This document shows positions 8,616 to 16,940 of a stretch of DNA of 64,000 nt, piece after piece; the first letter of the stretch is position 1, and every line of letters begins with the position of its first letter. The notes under the pieces were generated by a model that was not told the origin of the DNA, did not search any database, and saw nothing but the letters and a program-made list of their open reading frames with translations. A program made the translations under genes and the position numbers. The DNA lies in contig NZ_KB899916.1 in NCBI RefSeq assembly GCF_000378465.1, positions 95,308 through 159,307 of the forward strand, written 5' to 3'. Source of the DNA: Elioraea tepidiphila DSM 17972. Its GTDB lineage: Bacteria > Pseudomonadota > Alphaproteobacteria > Acetobacterales > Acetobacteraceae.

Positions 8616-9056
8616 TCAGGGTTCCCCGGCCTGGTCGGTTTCGGGGTCCTCCTCGAGCGCGAGCAGAATCGCGCACACGCCGCCGATCACGACCAGGAAC
8701 ACGCCGATGTCGAACAGCAGCGGCGTGGAGAGCGGCAGGATCGCGCCATCGCCGAGATCGAGCTTCAGCCAGAGCCCGGTGAAGAACGGCAGCTCGACCA
8801 GGCCGGCCGGCAGGGTGGCGATCACGGCCACCACCAGCCCCACCCCCGCCAGCACCGCCGGCGGCAACACGAGCGTGCGCCGCGCCACCTCGGGGCCGAA
8901 GGCGATGCCCTGCAACGCGATTGCCGAGGTCGCAACGAGGCCGCCGATGAAGCCGCCGCCCGGCAGGTTGTGCCCGCGCCAGAGCAGGAACAGCGACAGC
9001 ATCAGCATCATCGGCGCGAGCACGCGCGTGGCCGCGCGCAGGATCAGGCTGTTCAT
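8616..9056 (-). CDS. mnhB: Mrp/Mnh Na+/H+ antiporter subunit B
   Basis: Subunit B, 146 residues. The ATG at 9056 overlaps the mnhA stop (ATGA). Four predicted helices with the MnhB signature [19 protein letters not shown] near residues 23-41. That mnhA and mnhB are separate genes identifies this as the seven-gene (group 1) type of operon rather than the six-gene type with a fused A-B protein. Confidence 0.95.
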   Translation of the reverse strand: MNSLILRAATRVLAPMMLMLSLFLLWRGHNLPGGGFIGGLVATSAIALQGIAFGPEVARRTLVLPPAVLAGVGLVVAVIATLPAGLVELPFFTGLWLKLDLGDGAILPLSTPLLFDIGVFLVVIGGVCAILLALEEDPETDQAGEP

Positions 9057-11419
9057 CGCCGCGCCCTCGCGCCGATGCCGATCGCGGCGAGCGCCGACAG
9101 CGCCGCAGCGAACACGACGATGATCTCGCCGAGCGTGTCGAGGGCGCGGAAATCGACCAGGATCACGTTGACGATGTTGTGGCCGAACGCGTCGGGCACC
9201 GCGGTCGCGCCGAACCACTCCGAGAGCCGGGGATCGAACGGCTCGGCGAGCACGCCGAGCAGCAGCAGCGTGACGATCGCGCCGGTGCCGACCGAGATCG
9301 AGCCGTAGAGCCAGCGCGGCCGGTCGCTGCGCGAGGAGAGGCGGAACCCGGGCAGACGGATCAACACCAGTGCCAGGATCACGACCACCAGCGTCTCGAC
9401 CATGAACTGGGTGATCGCGAGGTCGGGCGCGCCGAACAGCATGAAGATCATGGCCACGCCGAGCCCGAGCATGCCGAGCGCGGTCACGGCAAGCAGGCGC
9501 GTGGTGGCGAAGGCGGCGACGAGGCCGGCAGCGGCGGTGACCGCGAACACCGCCCACTCGATCAGCCGCCCGCCGTCGAAGCTCAGGTTGAAGCGGACAT
9601 CGCCGCGCGCGAGGCTCGCCGCGACGGCGAGCGTCACCACGGCGAAGGAGGCGGCCATGTAGCGGTGCAGCAGGCCCGGCTGCCAGATCCGCGTCTGCCA
9701 GGTCGCGAGCGCGGCGAGGCCGGCCATCGCGTGGTCGTAGCCGCGGTCGGGGCCGCGATCGAGCGTTGGGTTGAGCGCCGCGCGCCAGCGCGCGGCCGAC
9801 CGACGCCAGAAGGCAAACAGTACCGCGCCGGCGGCAAAGGTCGCGAGCGTCAGCAGGAACTTCCAGTCCACCGCCTTGAACAGCACGATGTCCAGCGTGG
9901 CCTTGCGTCCCATCACCGCCGTGGTCGCCGCGGCGATCAGCGAATCGGCAACCAGATTGGGCGCCATGCCGAACACGAGGCCGAGCGAGGAGAGGACCAC
10001 GGGGCCGGCAAGCATCGACCAGGGCGCCTCGTGCGCGTGCTCCGCCGGCTCTGTCGGCTTGCCGGTGAACGGCACGATCGCGACGATCGCGGCGACGCAG
10101 AACAGCATCAGGTTCGTCAGCGTCGCCGCGATCACCGTGATGCCGAACTCGTCCTCGAGCGCGATCTTCGCCGCGCCGATCAGTTCCTTCGCGACCCAAC
10201 CGAGGCCGAGCGGCAAGCCCGCCATCGAGACACAGGCAAGCGCGGCGGTCGCGAAGGTCACCGGCATCACGCGCATCAGCCCGCCGAGCTTCGTCAGGTC
10301 GCGTGTGCCGGCCTCGTGATCGACGTTGCCCGCGGCCATGAACAGCGCGCCCTTGTAGAGCGCGTGCACCAGCAGGAAGGCCATGGCCGCCTTCGCGCCG
10401 GGCTCGTGCGTCGGGCCGAGCAGGAACACCAGCGTGCCGAGCGCCGAGACCGTGGTCCAGGCGAGCACCAGCTTGAGGTCGGTCTCCAGCAGGGCGAACA
10501 CGACACCCATCAGCATGGTCAGCCCGCCGATCCCGGTCAGGATCCAGAGCCATTCCGGCGAGCCGCCAAGTGCGGGGTCGAGCCGCGCAAGCAGATAGAC
10601 CCCTGCCTTCACCATGGTGGCGGAATGGAGGTAGGCCGAGACGGGGGTCGGCGCCTGCATCGCCCCTGGCAGCCAGGAGTGGAACGGCCACTGCGCGCTC
10701 TTGGTGAAGCAGCCGAGCACGACCAGGATCAGGATCGGCAGATAGAGCGGATCGTCCTGGATCCAGGATCCGGCGCCGGTGAGGTCCGAGATGCGCCACG
10801 AGCCGCCGGCATTGGCGAGCATGAGAAGGCCGGCCAGCAGCGCGAGCCCGCCCGTGCCCGTGATCAACAGGGCCTGGAGGGCGGCACGGCGCGCCGCCGG
10901 CTTGCTGCTCTCGAATCCGACCAGCAGGTAGGAGGCGAGGCTCGTCAGCTCCCAGAACACGAACAGGGAGACGACGTTGTCGGCCAGCACGACGCCCTGC
11001 ATCGCGCCCATGAACATCATCAGGAACAGGAAGAACCGCCCGAGCATCGGGTGGCCCTTCAGGTAGCCCCCGGCATAGACCACGATCAGCGTGCCGATGC
11101 CGCTGATCAGCAGCGAGAAGATCAGCGACAGGCCGTCAAGGCTGAAGTCGAGGGCGACGTCCAGGCCGGGCACCCAGGGAGTGGATTCGAGGATGCCGGG
11201 GGTCGCCTCGTCCGTTCGGGCGACCAGCCAGAGGAAGCTCGCAGCCGGCACCAGCGCCAGCACGAAGCTCGCCCGATGGCCGAGCAGACGAACCAGCAGC
11301 GGCGCCGCCCCGGCGGCCACGAACGGTGCCAGGACGACGGTCAGCACGGCGCGCCCGGATCGAAAGCGGCCTTCGAGGCCCTCGTCTGCTGCATGACCCT
11401 CCCCAGAGAGGCCCGGCAT
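9053..11419 (-). CDS. mnhA: Mrp/Mnh Na+/H+ antiporter subunit A
   Basis: Largest subunit, 788 residues from the ATG at 11419 (the frame is open further upstream, but that part is hydrophilic and non-homologous). The N-terminal two thirds is NuoL-like, with [42 protein letters not shown] and [12 protein letters not shown]. The C-terminal third is the MrpA-specific region containing [20 protein letters not shown] and the MbhE-like [15 protein letters not shown]. It is the first gene of the operon mnhABCDEFG, which exchanges Na+ for protons and supports alkaline or salt tolerance. Confidence 0.96.
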   Translation of the reverse strand: MPGLSGEGHAADEGLEGRFRSGRAVLTVVLAPFVAAGAAPLLVRLLGHRASFVLALVPAASFLWLVARTDEATPGILESTPWVPGLDVALDFSLDGLSLIFSLLISGIGTLIVVYAGGYLKGHPMLGRFFLFLMMFMGAMQGVVLADNVVSLFVFWELTSLASYLLVGFESSKPAARRAALQALLITGTGGLALLAGLLMLANAGGSWRISDLTGAGSWIQDDPLYLPILILVVLGCFTKSAQWPFHSWLPGAMQAPTPVSAYLHSATMVKAGVYLLARLDPALGGSPEWLWILTGIGGLTMLMGVVFALLETDLKLVLAWTTVSALGTLVFLLGPTHEPGAKAAMAFLLVHALYKGALFMAAGNVDHEAGTRDLTKLGGLMRVMPVTFATAALACVSMAGLPLGLGWVAKELIGAAKIALEDEFGITVIAATLTNLMLFCVAAIVAIVPFTGKPTEPAEHAHEAPWSMLAGPVVLSSLGLVFGMAPNLVADSLIAAATTAVMGRKATLDIVLFKAVDWKFLLTLATFAAGAVLFAFWRRSAARWRAALNPTLDRGPDRGYDHAMAGLAALATWQTRIWQPGLLHRYMAASFAVVTLAVAASLARGDVRFNLSFDGGRLIEWAVFAVTAAAGLVAAFATTRLLAVTALGMLGLGVAMIFMLFGAPDLAITQFMVETLVVVILALVLIRLPGFRLSSRSDRPRWLYGSISVGTGAIVTLLLLGVLAEPFDPRLSEWFGATAVPDAFGHNIVNVILVDFRALDTLGEIIVVFAAALSALAAIGIGARARR

Positions 11420-11502
11420 CAGCTGCCCGGACCGGTCCGGGGCTGGCAAGCGGCCCCGATCGTCTCCCCATCGCTCGTGCGCGGGACCCCCGCGCGCGCC
11501 CG

Positions 11503-11531
11503 GATATAGAGACCCCCCCTCCGAGGCGCAA
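11503..11531 (-). promoter_or_regulatory. Candidate sigma-70-like promoter for mnhABCDEFG
   Basis: On the minus strand TTGCGC (11531-11526) and TATATC (11508-11503) are separated by 17 bases, each matching the consensus at four of six positions. Transcription would begin about 75-80 bases before the mnhA ATG. It is the only AT-containing patch facing that way in the 214-base divergent gap with motB. This is an inference from pattern alone. Confidence 0.4.
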
Positions 11532-11633
11532 CCCACGATCCGACTTAGCCAAGGCTTAATCCCTCTCGGGCAGGGTGCGACGCGGGCCGCCACGTCGTCG
11601 CGCGGCGCAGCATGCACGGGCAAACCCAGGCCG

Positions 11634-12659
11634 ATGAGCGCTCGCAAGGGCAAGAACGAGAAGGATGGTGCGACTCTCGTCATCCGGCGGGAGGAAGGGG
11701 CCGAGCACGGGCACCACGGCGGGGCGTGGAAGGTCGCCTATGCCGACTTCGTGACCGCCATGATGGCGTTCTTCCTCCTGATGTGGCTGCTGAACGCCAC
11801 CACCGAGGAGCAGAAGCTGGGAATCGCGCAGTACTTCGCGCCGGTGAACGTGTTTGGCAGCGACAATTCCGGCTCGGGCAAGCCCTTCGGCGGCACGGAC
11901 ATCGTTTCGGACAATTCCGCGGTGGGCCGTGCCGGCACGCCCACCGTGCCTCAGGTCGAACGCAGCTATCCGCCGGACGAGGACCGGCCCGACGAGGGCG
12001 AGCCGCACCAGGCGATCTTCGCCGAGGGGGGCGCGTTCCAGAACCGGTTCGATACCGGCGGCCGCTTCGTGGCACCGCGCACCGCCGGCGCCGGCGGCGA
12101 GGACGCGACCGAGGGCGTGTTCGAGCCCGAGCGGGAGCTTGCCGCCCGCGCGGCGGCCGAGGCGGAGGCGCTTGAGCAGGCGGCCGAGACTATCCGCGCG
12201 GCCGTGACGGAGGACCCCGCGCTCGCCGGGCTCGCGCGCCAGCTCGCGATCGACGTCACCCCCGAGGGGCTGAGGTTGCAGCTGCTGGACGCCGAGGGGC
12301 TGTCGATGTTCGCCCTCGGTTCCAGCCAGCCGAACGAGGCGGCGCGGGCCCTGATCGCGAAGATCGCGCCGGTGATCACGCGCCTCGGCAAGCCGATCAC
12401 CATCGCCGGCCACACCGACGCGACACCGTTCCGCTCCGGCAGTGGGGTGACGAACTGGGAGTTGTCCGCCGATCGGGCCAATGCCGCGCGGCGCCTGTTG
12501 GTCGACGCGGGCGTGCCGGAAGCGCGGATCCATGGCGTCTCGGGCCGGGCCGACCGCGACCTCCTGCTGCCGGCCGATCCGCGCGCTGCCGCCAACCGGC
12601 GCATCGCCATCCTGGTCCAGCGCGCGGCCGCTCCGCCTGCCACGCCGGCGATGAACTGA
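11634..12659 (+). CDS. motB: Flagellar motor stator protein MotB
   Basis: Inner-membrane stator subunit that anchors the motor to peptidoglycan. The 341-residue protein has one N-terminal helix, KVAYADFVTAMMAFFLLMWLLN, with the proton-carrying aspartate Asp38. A long acidic linker follows (residues 60-210). A C-terminal OmpA/MotB domain (about 215-335) contains GHTDATPF at 259-266 and NWELSADRA at 274-282, which bind peptidoglycan. motA follows after 9 bases, the reverse of the enteric motA-motB order. No other flagellar genes are in the window. Confidence 0.94.
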   Translation: MSARKGKNEKDGATLVIRREEGAEHGHHGGAWKVAYADFVTAMMAFFLLMWLLNATTEEQKLGIAQYFAPVNVFGSDNSGSGKPFGGTDIVSDNSAVGRAGTPTVPQVERSYPPDEDRPDEGEPHQAIFAEGGAFQNRFDTGGRFVAPRTAGAGGEDATEGVFEPERELAARAAAEAEALEQAAETIRAAVTEDPALAGLARQLAIDVTPEGLRLQLLDAEGLSMFALGSSQPNEAARALIAKIAPVITRLGKPITIAGHTDATPFRSGSGVTNWELSADRANAARRLLVDAGVPEARIHGVSGRADRDLLLPADPRAAANRRIAILVQRAAAPPATPAMN

Positions 12660-12668
12660 GGCCGCGAC

Positions 12669-13535
12669 ATGCTGACGATCGGCGGCTTCGTCTTCGTGAT
12701 CATCTGCGTGTTCGGCGGATACATCCTGGCCGGCGGCAAGATCGGCATCATCCTCGCCGCCCTGCCGTTCGAGATGATGATCATCGGCGGCTCGGCGCTC
12801 GGTACGCTGCTGATGGCGAACTCGATGCACGGCCTCAAGCATGTCGCGGCGGGGTTCGGCAAGGTCCTGAAGGGCGGCAAGTTCCACAAATCCGACTACA
12901 TCGACCTGCTGTCGCTGCTCTACTGGCTGGTGCGTCTGGCGAGCACCAAGGGCGCGATGGCGCTCGAGCCCCATATCGAGAAGCCGCACGAGAGCTCGGC
13001 CTTCGCCAAGTTCCCGCGCATCCGCGACGACCATCATGCCGTGACGCTGATCTGCGACTATCTGCGCATGGTGGGCATGCACGCGGACGATCCGCACCAG
13101 ATCGAGGACGTGTTCGCGCGCGAACTGCGCAAGCTCCTGAACGAGGAACTGCACCCGGCCCATTCGATGCAGAAAGTGGCGGATGCGCTGCCCGCCCTCG
13201 GCATCGTCGCGGCCGTGATGGGCGTCATCAAGACCATGGGCTCGATCACCGAGCCGCCGCCGATCCTCGGCAAGATGATCGGCTCGGCTCTGGTGGGCAC
13301 GTTCCTCGGCGTGTTCCTCGCCTATGGCATGATGGGTCCGATCGCCTCGCGGCTTCAATCGGTCGTCGAGGAGGAGATCAAGTACTACGAGGTGATCCGC
13401 GCCGTGCTGGTGGCGCATCTGCACGGCAACGCGCCGCAGGTGTCGGTCGAGACCGGGCGCAAGATGGCGCCGAGCGAGCACATGCCGAGCTTCCAGGAGC
13501 TCGAAGAGGCGTTGCAGAACCTGCAGATCGCCTGA
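12669..13535 (+). CDS. motA: Flagellar motor stator protein MotA
   Basis: Proton-channel stator subunit, 288 residues with four helices (about 3-21, 29-50, 172-190 and 204-222). The torque-generating cytoplasmic loop holds Arg89 and Glu100 where the family has its charged rotor contacts. Pro175 in LPALGIVAAVMGV matches the conserved channel proline. GAGGCCGCGAC precedes the ATG. With MotB it forms the ion-driven stator. The Asp38-type MotB suggests proton rather than sodium use, although that is only weakly predictable. Confidence 0.95.
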   Translation: MLTIGGFVFVIICVFGGYILAGGKIGIILAALPFEMMIIGGSALGTLLMANSMHGLKHVAAGFGKVLKGGKFHKSDYIDLLSLLYWLVRLASTKGAMALEPHIEKPHESSAFAKFPRIRDDHHAVTLICDYLRMVGMHADDPHQIEDVFARELRKLLNEELHPAHSMQKVADALPALGIVAAVMGVIKTMGSITEPPPILGKMIGSALVGTFLGVFLAYGMMGPIASRLQSVVEEEIKYYEVIRAVLVAHLHGNAPQVSVETGRKMAPSEHMPSFQELEEALQNLQIA

Positions 13536-13570
13536 TTGACCCGGCGATGGCGCCGACCTAGGTCCGCGCC

Positions 13571-14011
13571 ATGAACGACGTCCCGACCGACCCGCTGCCC
13601 GCGCCCTATCACGACCTGTTCGGCTTCCGTCTTCTGGAGTGGCGCGAGGGCTTCGCACGCCTCGCGGCCGAGGCCGGGCCGCAGCATCTGAACCGCGCGG
13701 GCGTCGTGCATGGCGGGTTCGTGCTCGGGCTGATCGACCAGGCCGCCGCGTATTCCGGCCTCTGGTGCAGCGTGCCGGGCCATGCCCGACGCGGCATGAC
13801 GCTGGCACTCGCGACCCAGTTCGTCGCCCCGGTCACGGCGGGGAAGGTGGTGGCCGAAGCACGCATGGTCGGACGCGGCGCGACGACATTCTTCACCCGC
13901 ACCGAGGTGTTCCGCGCGGACGGCACGCTGGTCGCCACCGGCCAGGGCACGCATCGCTGGCGCCGTGGCAGCGAGACGGTCGAAGGGATGCCCGCCGCGG
14001 CGATGACTTGA
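13571..14011 (+). CDS. PaaI-type hotdog-fold thioesterase
   Basis: Acyl-CoA thioesterase-like protein of 146 residues with a single hotdog domain. The active-site segment NRAGVVHGGFVLGLIDQAA carries Asn41, His47-Gly-Gly and Asp56, as in PaaI/YdiI-type enzymes. The end of the fold (VATGQGTHRW) is also typical. It hydrolyses the thioester of some acyl-CoA in the cytoplasm; the substrate is not predictable. It starts 35 bases after motA, probably in the same transcript by position only. Confidence 0.88.
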   Translation: MNDVPTDPLPAPYHDLFGFRLLEWREGFARLAAEAGPQHLNRAGVVHGGFVLGLIDQAAAYSGLWCSVPGHARRGMTLALATQFVAPVTAGKVVAEARMVGRGATTFFTRTEVFRADGTLVATGQGTHRWRRGSETVEGMPAAAMT

Positions 14012-14046
14012 CACGGCCGGTCCACGCACGGCATCCACAACGCGTC

Positions 14047-14195
14047 ATCAGGAGAGGGGCGCTGCCCCCGCCAACCTGCCGTCCCGGGCAAGGTGGCATC
14101 CGCCGCGAGGCGGGATGTGGCCGAAAGGCAACGAAACGGGAAACGCGCCGGCGCGGCGCGCGCCTCTCCTGGCCGCAATCGATCAGGAGAGCGCC
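14047..14195 (+). promoter_or_regulatory. Highly structured leader with sequestered Shine-Dalgarno (riboswitch-like)
   Basis: The gap before the small gene at 14196 is packed with hairpins. GGGGC/GCCCC is at 14056-14068. GCC-ACC-TGCC pairs with GGCA-GGT-GGC at 14070-14097, with single bulged A residues. CATCCGCC/GGCGG-ATG has a GCGA loop at 14097-14117. GCC/GGC has a GAAA loop at 14120-14129. A 12-base palindrome CGCGCCGGCGCG is at 14144-14155. Finally CTCTCCTG (14164-14171) can pair perfectly with CAGGAGAG (14184-14191), the Shine-Dalgarno of the gene. An identical CAGGAGAG upstream (14049-14056) could compete for the same partner. I do not recognise a known riboswitch class. Confidence 0.55.
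14182..14191 (+). repeat. ATCAGGAGAG direct repeat, second copy (SD); first copy at 14047-14056
   Basis: The 10-mer ATCAGGAGAG occurs at 14047-14056 and again at 14182-14191, 135 bases apart. The second copy is the ribosome binding site of the gene at 14196. Each copy contains the exact complement of CTCTCCTG at 14164-14171. Confidence 0.85.
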
Positions 14196-14534
14196 ATGTC
14201 CGACCCCGTCGTCCCGCTCCAGGCATCCGCCCTGTCCTCCACGCCGCACACAGCCGAGGGCGACCTCGCCTGGTATGCGAGCTTTCTCGCTAAGGACGGG
14301 CCGCGGGATGTCGCCGCGAGCCTCCGGGCCGCCGCGATCTGCCGTGCCCTGCCCTACGAGACCGCGCTCTTGGAGGCGGAGGCGGCTGCACCCTCGCCGG
14401 CCCGGCTCGCGGCACTGTCCCGTCAGGCGGAGGAGGCCGAACGCGAGGCGCGGAGCCTCCGCGAGGAGGCGGCGCTGCTGAGCGCGCGTGCCGCCGCGCT
14501 GCGGGCCGCGGCCGCGGTGCTGAAGCGCGTCTGA
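14196..14534 (+). CDS. Small protein of unknown function with C-terminal coiled coil
   Basis: I do not recognise this 112-residue protein. The ATG at 14196 sits 4 bases after a strong AGGAGAG. An in-frame ATG at 14115 exists, but it would translate through the structured leader. The N-terminal half (1-60) is mildly polar with LAWYASFLAKDGPRDVA. Residues 66-108 are Ala/Glu/Arg-rich with a heptad-like pattern, probably one long helix. It has no signal peptide, membrane helix or cysteine. Codon use resembles its neighbours. It stands alone between the thioesterase and the metallo-hydrolase, behind the structured leader. Confidence 0.7.
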   Translation: MSDPVVPLQASALSSTPHTAEGDLAWYASFLAKDGPRDVAASLRAAAICRALPYETALLEAEAAAPSPARLAALSRQAEEAEREARSLREEAALLSARAAALRAAAAVLKRV

Positions 14535-14582
14535 TGACCGGTTGCGGGCGAGTCGGCCCTGTCGACGAGCCCTCATGCTGAC

Positions 14583-14607
14583 CCGCCGAGGGGGTCATGC
14601 TCGGCGG
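14583..14607 (+). terminator. Hairpin after the small unknown gene
   Basis: CCGCCGAG (14583-14590) and CTCGGCGG (14600-14607) form a perfect 8-base stem with a 9-base loop, 49 bases after the stop codon. No T-run follows, so termination would need Rho or be partial. Confidence 0.4.
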
Positions 14608-14689
14608 TCCGACATGACGCGCCTTCCGGGCATGCGCGCGGCGTGCCGGGGTGGCTTCCCGTCCACGCCAACTGCATTAGCCTTGCGCC

Positions 14690-15562
14690 ATGAAGCTCGT
14701 CCTTCTCGGCACCGGCTGCCCCCAGGTCGACCCGCTGCGCATGGGTCCCGCGATCCTGATCCACGCGGGTGGGCGACGGCTGCTGTTCGACTGCGGCTCG
14801 GGCGTCACCCAGCGGCTGGTGCAGGCGGGGACCAAGGGCGCGGAGATCGACGCGCTGTTCCTCACCCACCTGCACAGCGACCATGTGGTGGATTTCCACC
14901 AGCTTCTGGTCTCGTCCTGGCATCAGGGCCGGGACAAGCCTTGGAAGGTGTTCGGCCCGCCCGGCACGATCGGCTTCGTCGAGCGCTCGGCCGCGCTGTG
15001 GAAGCCGGAGCTCGACATCCGTGTCGCCCACGAGAAGCGCCCCTCGGTCGCCGGGCTCGATGTCGAGGTGAAGGAGTTCGCCGACGGCCAGACGCTGCGC
15101 GGCGGCGTCACGGTGACGCCCGTGAAGGTGAACCACGATCCCTTCCCCGAGGTCTACGGCTTCATCGTCGAGCACGAGGGCCTGCGCTTCGTCCACTCCG
15201 CCGACACCATCGTCTGGCAGCCGCTGATCGAGGCCGCGCGCGGGGCCGACTGCCTGCTGCACGAGGTGTTCATCAAGCGCGAGATGCGCCCGATCGACGG
15301 CGTGCGCACGCAGGAGGGGATCGACGCGGTCGCCTCCTATCACACGCTCTCGACCGAAGTCGGCGCGGTCGCGGCCGAGGCCGATGTGGGGATGCTGATC
15401 CTCAACCACTTCGTGCCGACGCGGTTCGATCGCGACGCGCTGGTGGCTGACGTGCGCGCGCACTGGTCCGGGCCGCTGATCCTGGGCGAGGATTTGATGG
15501 CGTACGATCTCGCCACGCGCACGCTCCAGGCGGGCGGCGCGACCGTCGCGTTCGCGCGCTGA
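14690..15562 (+). CDS. Metallo-beta-lactamase-fold hydrolase, RNase Z/arylsulfatase-like
   Basis: Zinc hydrolase of 290 residues. The metal motif THLHSDHVVD gives His60, His62, Asp64 and His65. Further ligands are probably His148 (VNHDPF), Asp171 (VHSADT) and the histidine in NHFVP near residue 247. The layout resembles the RNase Z-like/arylsulfatase group (opening MKLVLLGTGCPQVDP), but the tRNA-binding exosite arm of true RNase Z is not evident. A small-molecule ester or sulfate hydrolase is as likely. There is no clear Shine-Dalgarno before the ATG. It ends 3 bases before the AEC permease gene. Confidence 0.87.
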   Translation: MKLVLLGTGCPQVDPLRMGPAILIHAGGRRLLFDCGSGVTQRLVQAGTKGAEIDALFLTHLHSDHVVDFHQLLVSSWHQGRDKPWKVFGPPGTIGFVERSAALWKPELDIRVAHEKRPSVAGLDVEVKEFADGQTLRGGVTVTPVKVNHDPFPEVYGFIVEHEGLRFVHSADTIVWQPLIEAARGADCLLHEVFIKREMRPIDGVRTQEGIDAVASYHTLSTEVGAVAAEADVGMLILNHFVPTRFDRDALVADVRAHWSGPLILGEDLMAYDLATRTLQAGGATVAFAR

Positions 15563-15565
15563 GGC

Positions 15566-16483
15566 ATGGACCGTCTCGGTGCCGTTACGCTTGCCGTTGT
15601 CCCTGTCGCGCTGCTGATCGGACTCGGCTGGGTGCTGCGGCGGATCGGCCTGCTCGCCGATCCGTTCTGGCAGGGCGCCGAGCGGCTCTGCTTCGTCGTG
15701 CTGCTGCCCGCGCTGCTCGCGCACGGGCTCGGCACGGCCGATCTCGCCGGCGTGCCGGTTGCTGGGATGATCGTGGCGATCGTCGTGCCGCTGCTTGCGA
15801 CCGCGGCCGTCCTGTTGCTCATCCGGCCGCGGCTCGGCATCGACGGTCCGGCCTTCACCTCCGTGTTCCAGGGCGGCATCCGGTTCAACAACTACATCGG
15901 GCTTGCCGCGTCGGCTGCGTTGCATGGCGCGCCGGGCGTGGCGCTGGCGGCGGTCGCGAACGCCGCGATCGTGCCGACCGTGAACGTGCTGTCCGTGCTG
16001 GCCTTCGCGCGCTTCGGCAGGGCAAAGCCGAGTCTCGCCGGGACGCTCAAGGCGCTTGCGACGAATCCGCTGATCCTCGGCTGCGTGGCCGGCGCCCTCT
16101 GGCAGGCGACCGCAGCGCCGGTGCCCGGCGTCGTGGCGGTGGCGCTGCGCAGCCTTGGGCAGGCGAGCCTGCCGATCGGGCTCCTGTGCGTGGGCGCCGC
16201 CTTCACCCCGCGCGCGATCTGGGCGCGGCCGGGCGCGGCGGGGGTCTCCTCCGCGGCGAAGTTCGTGCTGCTGCCGGCGCTGACGGCGCTCGCCTGCGCG
16301 GGCTTCGGCGTGCGCGGCACGGCGGCGGAGGTCGCGGTGCTGTTCGCGGCCCTGCCGACCGCGTCCTCCTCCTACATCATGGCGCGCCAACTCGGCGGGG
16401 ATGCGCCGCTGATGGCCGGCATCACCACGCTGCAGACGCTGCTCTCGGCACTCACCCTGCCGCTGACATTGGCGCTCGCATAG
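15566..16483 (+). CDS. AEC-family (auxin efflux carrier-like) permease
   Basis: Inner-membrane carrier of 305 residues with about ten predicted helices in two inverted repeats. Family features are the opening VVPVALLIGLGWVLRRIG, FNNYIGLAASAALHG in the middle, and PTASSSYIMARQLGGDA near the C-terminus. Bacterial members move malate, malonate or other small carboxylates. The gene is coupled to the metallo-hydrolase. Its last 32 bases overlap the 3' end of the MaoC gene on the other strand. Confidence 0.9.
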   Translation: MDRLGAVTLAVVPVALLIGLGWVLRRIGLLADPFWQGAERLCFVVLLPALLAHGLGTADLAGVPVAGMIVAIVVPLLATAAVLLLIRPRLGIDGPAFTSVFQGGIRFNNYIGLAASAALHGAPGVALAAVANAAIVPTVNVLSVLAFARFGRAKPSLAGTLKALATNPLILGCVAGALWQATAAPVPGVVAVALRSLGQASLPIGLLCVGAAFTPRAIWARPGAAGVSSAAKFVLLPALTALACAGFGVRGTAAEVAVLFAALPTASSSYIMARQLGGDAPLMAGITTLQTLLSALTLPLTLALA

Positions 16484-16940
16484 CGCGCCGGGGCACCACC
16501 AGTGTGGGCGTGCAGATCTGCGCGACCTCGTTGCGCTGGTTGAACGTGGTGTGGCGCACCTTCACCAGTCCGATCTCCGGCCGCGAGCGCGACGGACGGC
16601 ACTCCAGCACCTCGGTCTCGACGCGCAACACGTCGCCCGGGCGCGAGGGGATCGGCCATCGCAGCTCGTCCATGCCCGCGCCGATCTGTCCGCCGGCGAT
16701 CCGGAACGGCCCGGTGACGATCAGGCGCATCGACAGGCAGGCCGTGTGCCAGCCCGAGGCGGCGAGGCCTCGGAACAGCGGATGCGCGGCACCGGCCGCC
16801 TCGTCGAGATGGAACGGTTGCGGGTCCCACTGCGCGGCGAACGCCTTCATCGCCTCCGCTTCCAGCCGAGCGGAGGCGGTGCGGTAGACCTGTCCGGGGG
16901 CGAGGTCCTCGAACCAGAGGACCTCGCCTGCCGTGCTCAC
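16452..16940 (-). CDS. MaoC-like hotdog dehydratase
   Basis: Single hotdog-domain protein of 162 residues. The GTG at 16940 overlaps the stop of the upstream molybdenum hydroxylase gene (GTGA), fixing the start. The MaoC hydratase signature is present as AQWDPQPFHLDEAAG, giving Asp39 and His44 as the likely catalytic pair. Enzymes of this group hydrate or dehydrate enoyl-CoA-type thioesters. Tight coupling to the CoxL-like gene suggests one pathway, in which the hydroxylase oxidises a substrate later handled as a CoA ester. That link is inference only. Confidence 0.88.
   Translation of the reverse strand: MSTAGEVLWFEDLAPGQVYRTASARLEAEAMKAFAAQWDPQPFHLDEAAGAAHPLFRGLAASGWHTACLSMRLIVTGPFRIAGGQIGAGMDELRWPIPSRPGDVLRVETEVLECRPSRSRPEIGLVKVRHTTFNQRNEVAQICTPTLVVPRRAMRAPMSAAG

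Noticed and set aside
14047..14100. S-adenosylhomocysteine or TPP riboswitch in the structured leader
   Set aside because: The GGAG...CGCTGC stretch recalls part of the SAH consensus, but the second conserved half is absent, and the downstream gene is unrelated to methionine or thiamine metabolism.
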